Part shown: in pieces, positions 5,265-6,340 of the stretch
Layout of the letters: each line of letters begins with the position of its first letter
Position numbering within the stretch: position 1 is the stretch's first letter
From: Prevotella sp.
GTDB taxonomy: Bacteria > Bacteroidota > Bacteroidia > Bacteroidales > Dysgonomonadaceae
Assembly (NCBI GenBank): GCA_031263965.1
Contig: JAISES010000182.1
Span: 1 to 6,340, forward strand
Length of the DNA stretch: 6,340 nt
Reading direction: 5' to 3'
Translations under genes and position numbers: made by a program
Notes under the pieces: generated by a model
Seen by the model: the letters and a program-made list of their open reading frames with translations, nothing else
What the model was told of the DNA's origin: nothing
Database searches by the model: none

Positions 5265-5681
5265 ATGGAAGAAGTAAGACAAGCTGCGTTTAAATTAGAG
5301 AATTATCATTTCTCAAAAGTTGAAATGAATTTAGACGTAATAAAATCAGGAAATATTGACGTTGATTTTATTCCATCTGGCATTTACAGGAAAGATAAAG
5401 GTATATTTGAATTGACTTTTGATTTTAAAGCTAATTTCAAAAACTCTGAAACCCCATTTATTGACATACAATGTAAATCCTCTTTTTCATTTGTAAATGT
5501 AAAATCTTTGAGCGAAATACCCCCATTCTTCTATGCTAACAGTATAGCTATTTTATTCCCCTATATTAGAGCTTTTGTAAGCACAATAACATTACAGGCC
5601 AATCTTACGCCTTTAATATTGCCTACCTATAATTTAACATCATTAGAGTCTAAGTTTTCAGGTAACGTTATTGAGGAATAA
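5265..5681 (+). CDS. SecB-like chaperone
   Basis: SecB forms a tetramer that holds client proteins unfolded, classically for export; SecB-like relatives also serve toxin-antitoxin-chaperone systems. This protein has 138 residues, slightly shorter than E. coli SecB (155). The C-terminal half is diagnostic: PPFFYANSIAILFPYIRAFV (86-105), then STITLQAN (106-113) and LILPTYNLTSLE (117-128). It lines up with the SecB pattern of a long helix (LFPY.R) and an 'N...L.P.N...L' tail. The N-terminal half (FKLENYHFSKVEMNL, later FELTFDFKANF and PFIDIQCKSSFSF) alternates as beta strands, as expected. It starts at ATG 5265 and is followed after two bases by the ART-like gene, so the two are one operon. With no secretion gene nearby, a dedicated chaperone for the neighbouring proteins is more likely than general export. 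Confidence 0.85.
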   Translation: MEEVRQAAFKLENYHFSKVEMNLDVIKSGNIDVDFIPSGIYRKDKGIFELTFDFKANFKNSETPFIDIQCKSSFSFVNVKSLSEIPPFFYANSIAILFPYIRAFVSTITLQANLTPLILPTYNLTSLESKFSGNVIEE

Positions 5682-5683
5682 AT

Positions 5684-6235
5684 ATGTTTGAAAAATTGTA
5701 TCATACCGTTGAGGATAGGGGTGATCCGGAACATATAGAAAATTATGGCCCATTTAAATGCAAGCGCAAAGATGCATGGTTAGGTGATGGTTATTATTTT
5801 TGGGAGAACTATATAGATAATGCTCATTGGTGGGGTAAGCATTCTTATAATGATAATTATGTGATTTGTTATACAGAAAGTGATTATAAACAAAATGATT
5901 GTTTAGACTTAACAAATAGCTCAGTATTAGAAGATTTTAAAGAAATTATAAATATAGCGTGTCGTAAAAATATAATAAATAAGAATGCTACTATACCTGC
6001 CATAATAGAAAAGTTACAAAATTCAAATTCCTTTCCGTATAAGATAATTAAAATAAGATCAGAATACACCAAGACGTTTAACCCTGAAAATGCTCGAAAA
6101 TTTAATAAGAATCAACAGCAATTTATAGATTTTTCTCCGCCTATACAAATATGTTTTAAGGATAAACCATCTATTAAAATAAAACGATTTAAAATTATAT
6201 TTCCTCTAAAATATGTAGATGGGTATGCAGTATAA
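5684..6235 (+). CDS. putative ADP-ribosyltransferase-like toxin (CmdT-like role inferred)
   Basis: This is a 183-residue soluble protein with no signal or membrane segment. The visible features fit the ADP-ribosyltransferase fold of the H-Y-E type. LYHT at 5-8 (His7) matches the first beta-strand motif that holds NAD. GDGYYFWENYIDNAHWWG (34-51) matches 'G.G.YF....A..W', with Tyr37 or Tyr38 as the second key residue. YVICYTESDYKQNDCLDLT (59-77) matches the strand and 'LDL' element seen in DUF3990-like relatives. NQQQFIDFSPPIQICF (143-158) sits where '[Q/E]-x-E...' is expected, with Gln instead of Glu. The family call is by eye and may be wrong. It starts two bases after the SecB-like stop, so it is co-expressed with that chaperone. 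A toxin that modifies RNA or protein upon phage infection is my inference from CmdTAC. Its codons are strongly A/T-rich compared with the head genes, suggesting separate acquisition. Confidence 0.6.
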   Translation: MFEKLYHTVEDRGDPEHIENYGPFKCKRKDAWLGDGYYFWENYIDNAHWWGKHSYNDNYVICYTESDYKQNDCLDLTNSSVLEDFKEIINIACRKNIINKNATIPAIIEKLQNSNSFPYKIIKIRSEYTKTFNPENARKFNKNQQQFIDFSPPIQICFKDKPSIKIKRFKIIFPLKYVDGYAV

Positions 6236-6284
6236 AATCGTCTATCTTTCCGGTGGGCAGTCTCGAACACATCACCCTAAAACC

Positions 6285-6340
6285 TTACACCTTAAAAACC
6301 AACTTCCTCAATAACGCAAATATCTTACCCCTGTACTTTA
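6285..6340 (-). CDS. possible 3' end of a minus-strand gene (only 17 codons visible)
   Basis: The only open minus-strand frame at this edge encodes KYRGKIFALLRKLVFKV before a TAA at 6287-6285. The basic, amphipathic end could belong to many families, so no function is proposed. If real, the gene converges on the ART-like gene and the two are separated by about 50 bases, in which I see no terminator. The base composition from about 6240 onward is less A/T-rich than the preceding gene. Confidence 0.3.
   Translation of the reverse strand, partial: KYRGKIFALLRKLVFKV

Noticed and set aside
5884..6072. Minus-strand frame of 62 residues, hydrophobic.
   Set aside because: Antisense to the ART-like gene, with no promoter or partner; low-complexity product of A/T-rich sequence.
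1..6340. CRISPR array, tRNA or rRNA genes, insertion sequence.
   Set aside because: No regularly spaced repeats, cloverleaf or rRNA-like segments, or transposase motifs could be seen on either strand.

Overview
The window looks like part of a prophage, or a phage-derived island, from a Bacteroidota host of the Bacteroides/Parabacteroides type. Three things point there. Start codons have A-rich leaders without Shine-Dalgarno sequences. Several promoters match the Bacteroides form (TTTG at -33, about 20 bases, TAnnTTTG at -7). The gene at 4051-4443 resembles DUF5053, a family I know mainly from Bacteroidota phages.

Left part (1-3943, minus strand): a compact virion head operon read right to left. 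It encodes an HK97-type portal, an HK97-type prohead protease, a major capsid protein with an N-terminal coiled-coil scaffold-like region, a 61-residue protein and a probable head-tail connector cut by the window edge. Neighbouring genes overlap by 8 bases or are 0-7 bases apart. A -7 box and a perfect 25-base inverted repeat lie just upstream of the portal gene. No terminase gene lies next to the portal.

Middle part (3990-4690, minus strand): a separate short unit encodes a 51-residue protein and the DUF5053-like protein. It has a textbook promoter whose spacer is filled by an inverted repeat, and a strong UUCG-loop terminator. Next comes a gene-poor, A/T-rich stretch of about 395 bases. It contains a further minus-strand terminator with no recognisable gene in front of it, and a divergent promoter facing right.

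Right part (4950-6235, plus strand): A/T-rich accessory genes. A 72-residue protein has its own promoter and a terminator lying inside its last codons. It is followed by a two-gene unit: a SecB-like chaperone and, two bases later, a protein that looks like a small ADP-ribosyltransferase (H-Y-Q/E-type). SecB-like chaperone plus ADP-ribosyltransferase is the core of the CmdTAC anti-phage toxin-antitoxin-chaperone system of E. coli, which is triggered by phage capsid protein. I infer that 5016-6235 is a diverged, rearranged Bacteroidota relative of it, with the 72-residue protein as a possible antitoxin. This is the most interesting content of the window.

The last ~105 bases contain no complete gene. 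They probably hold the 3' end of a convergent minus-strand gene and may mark the edge of the accessory block.
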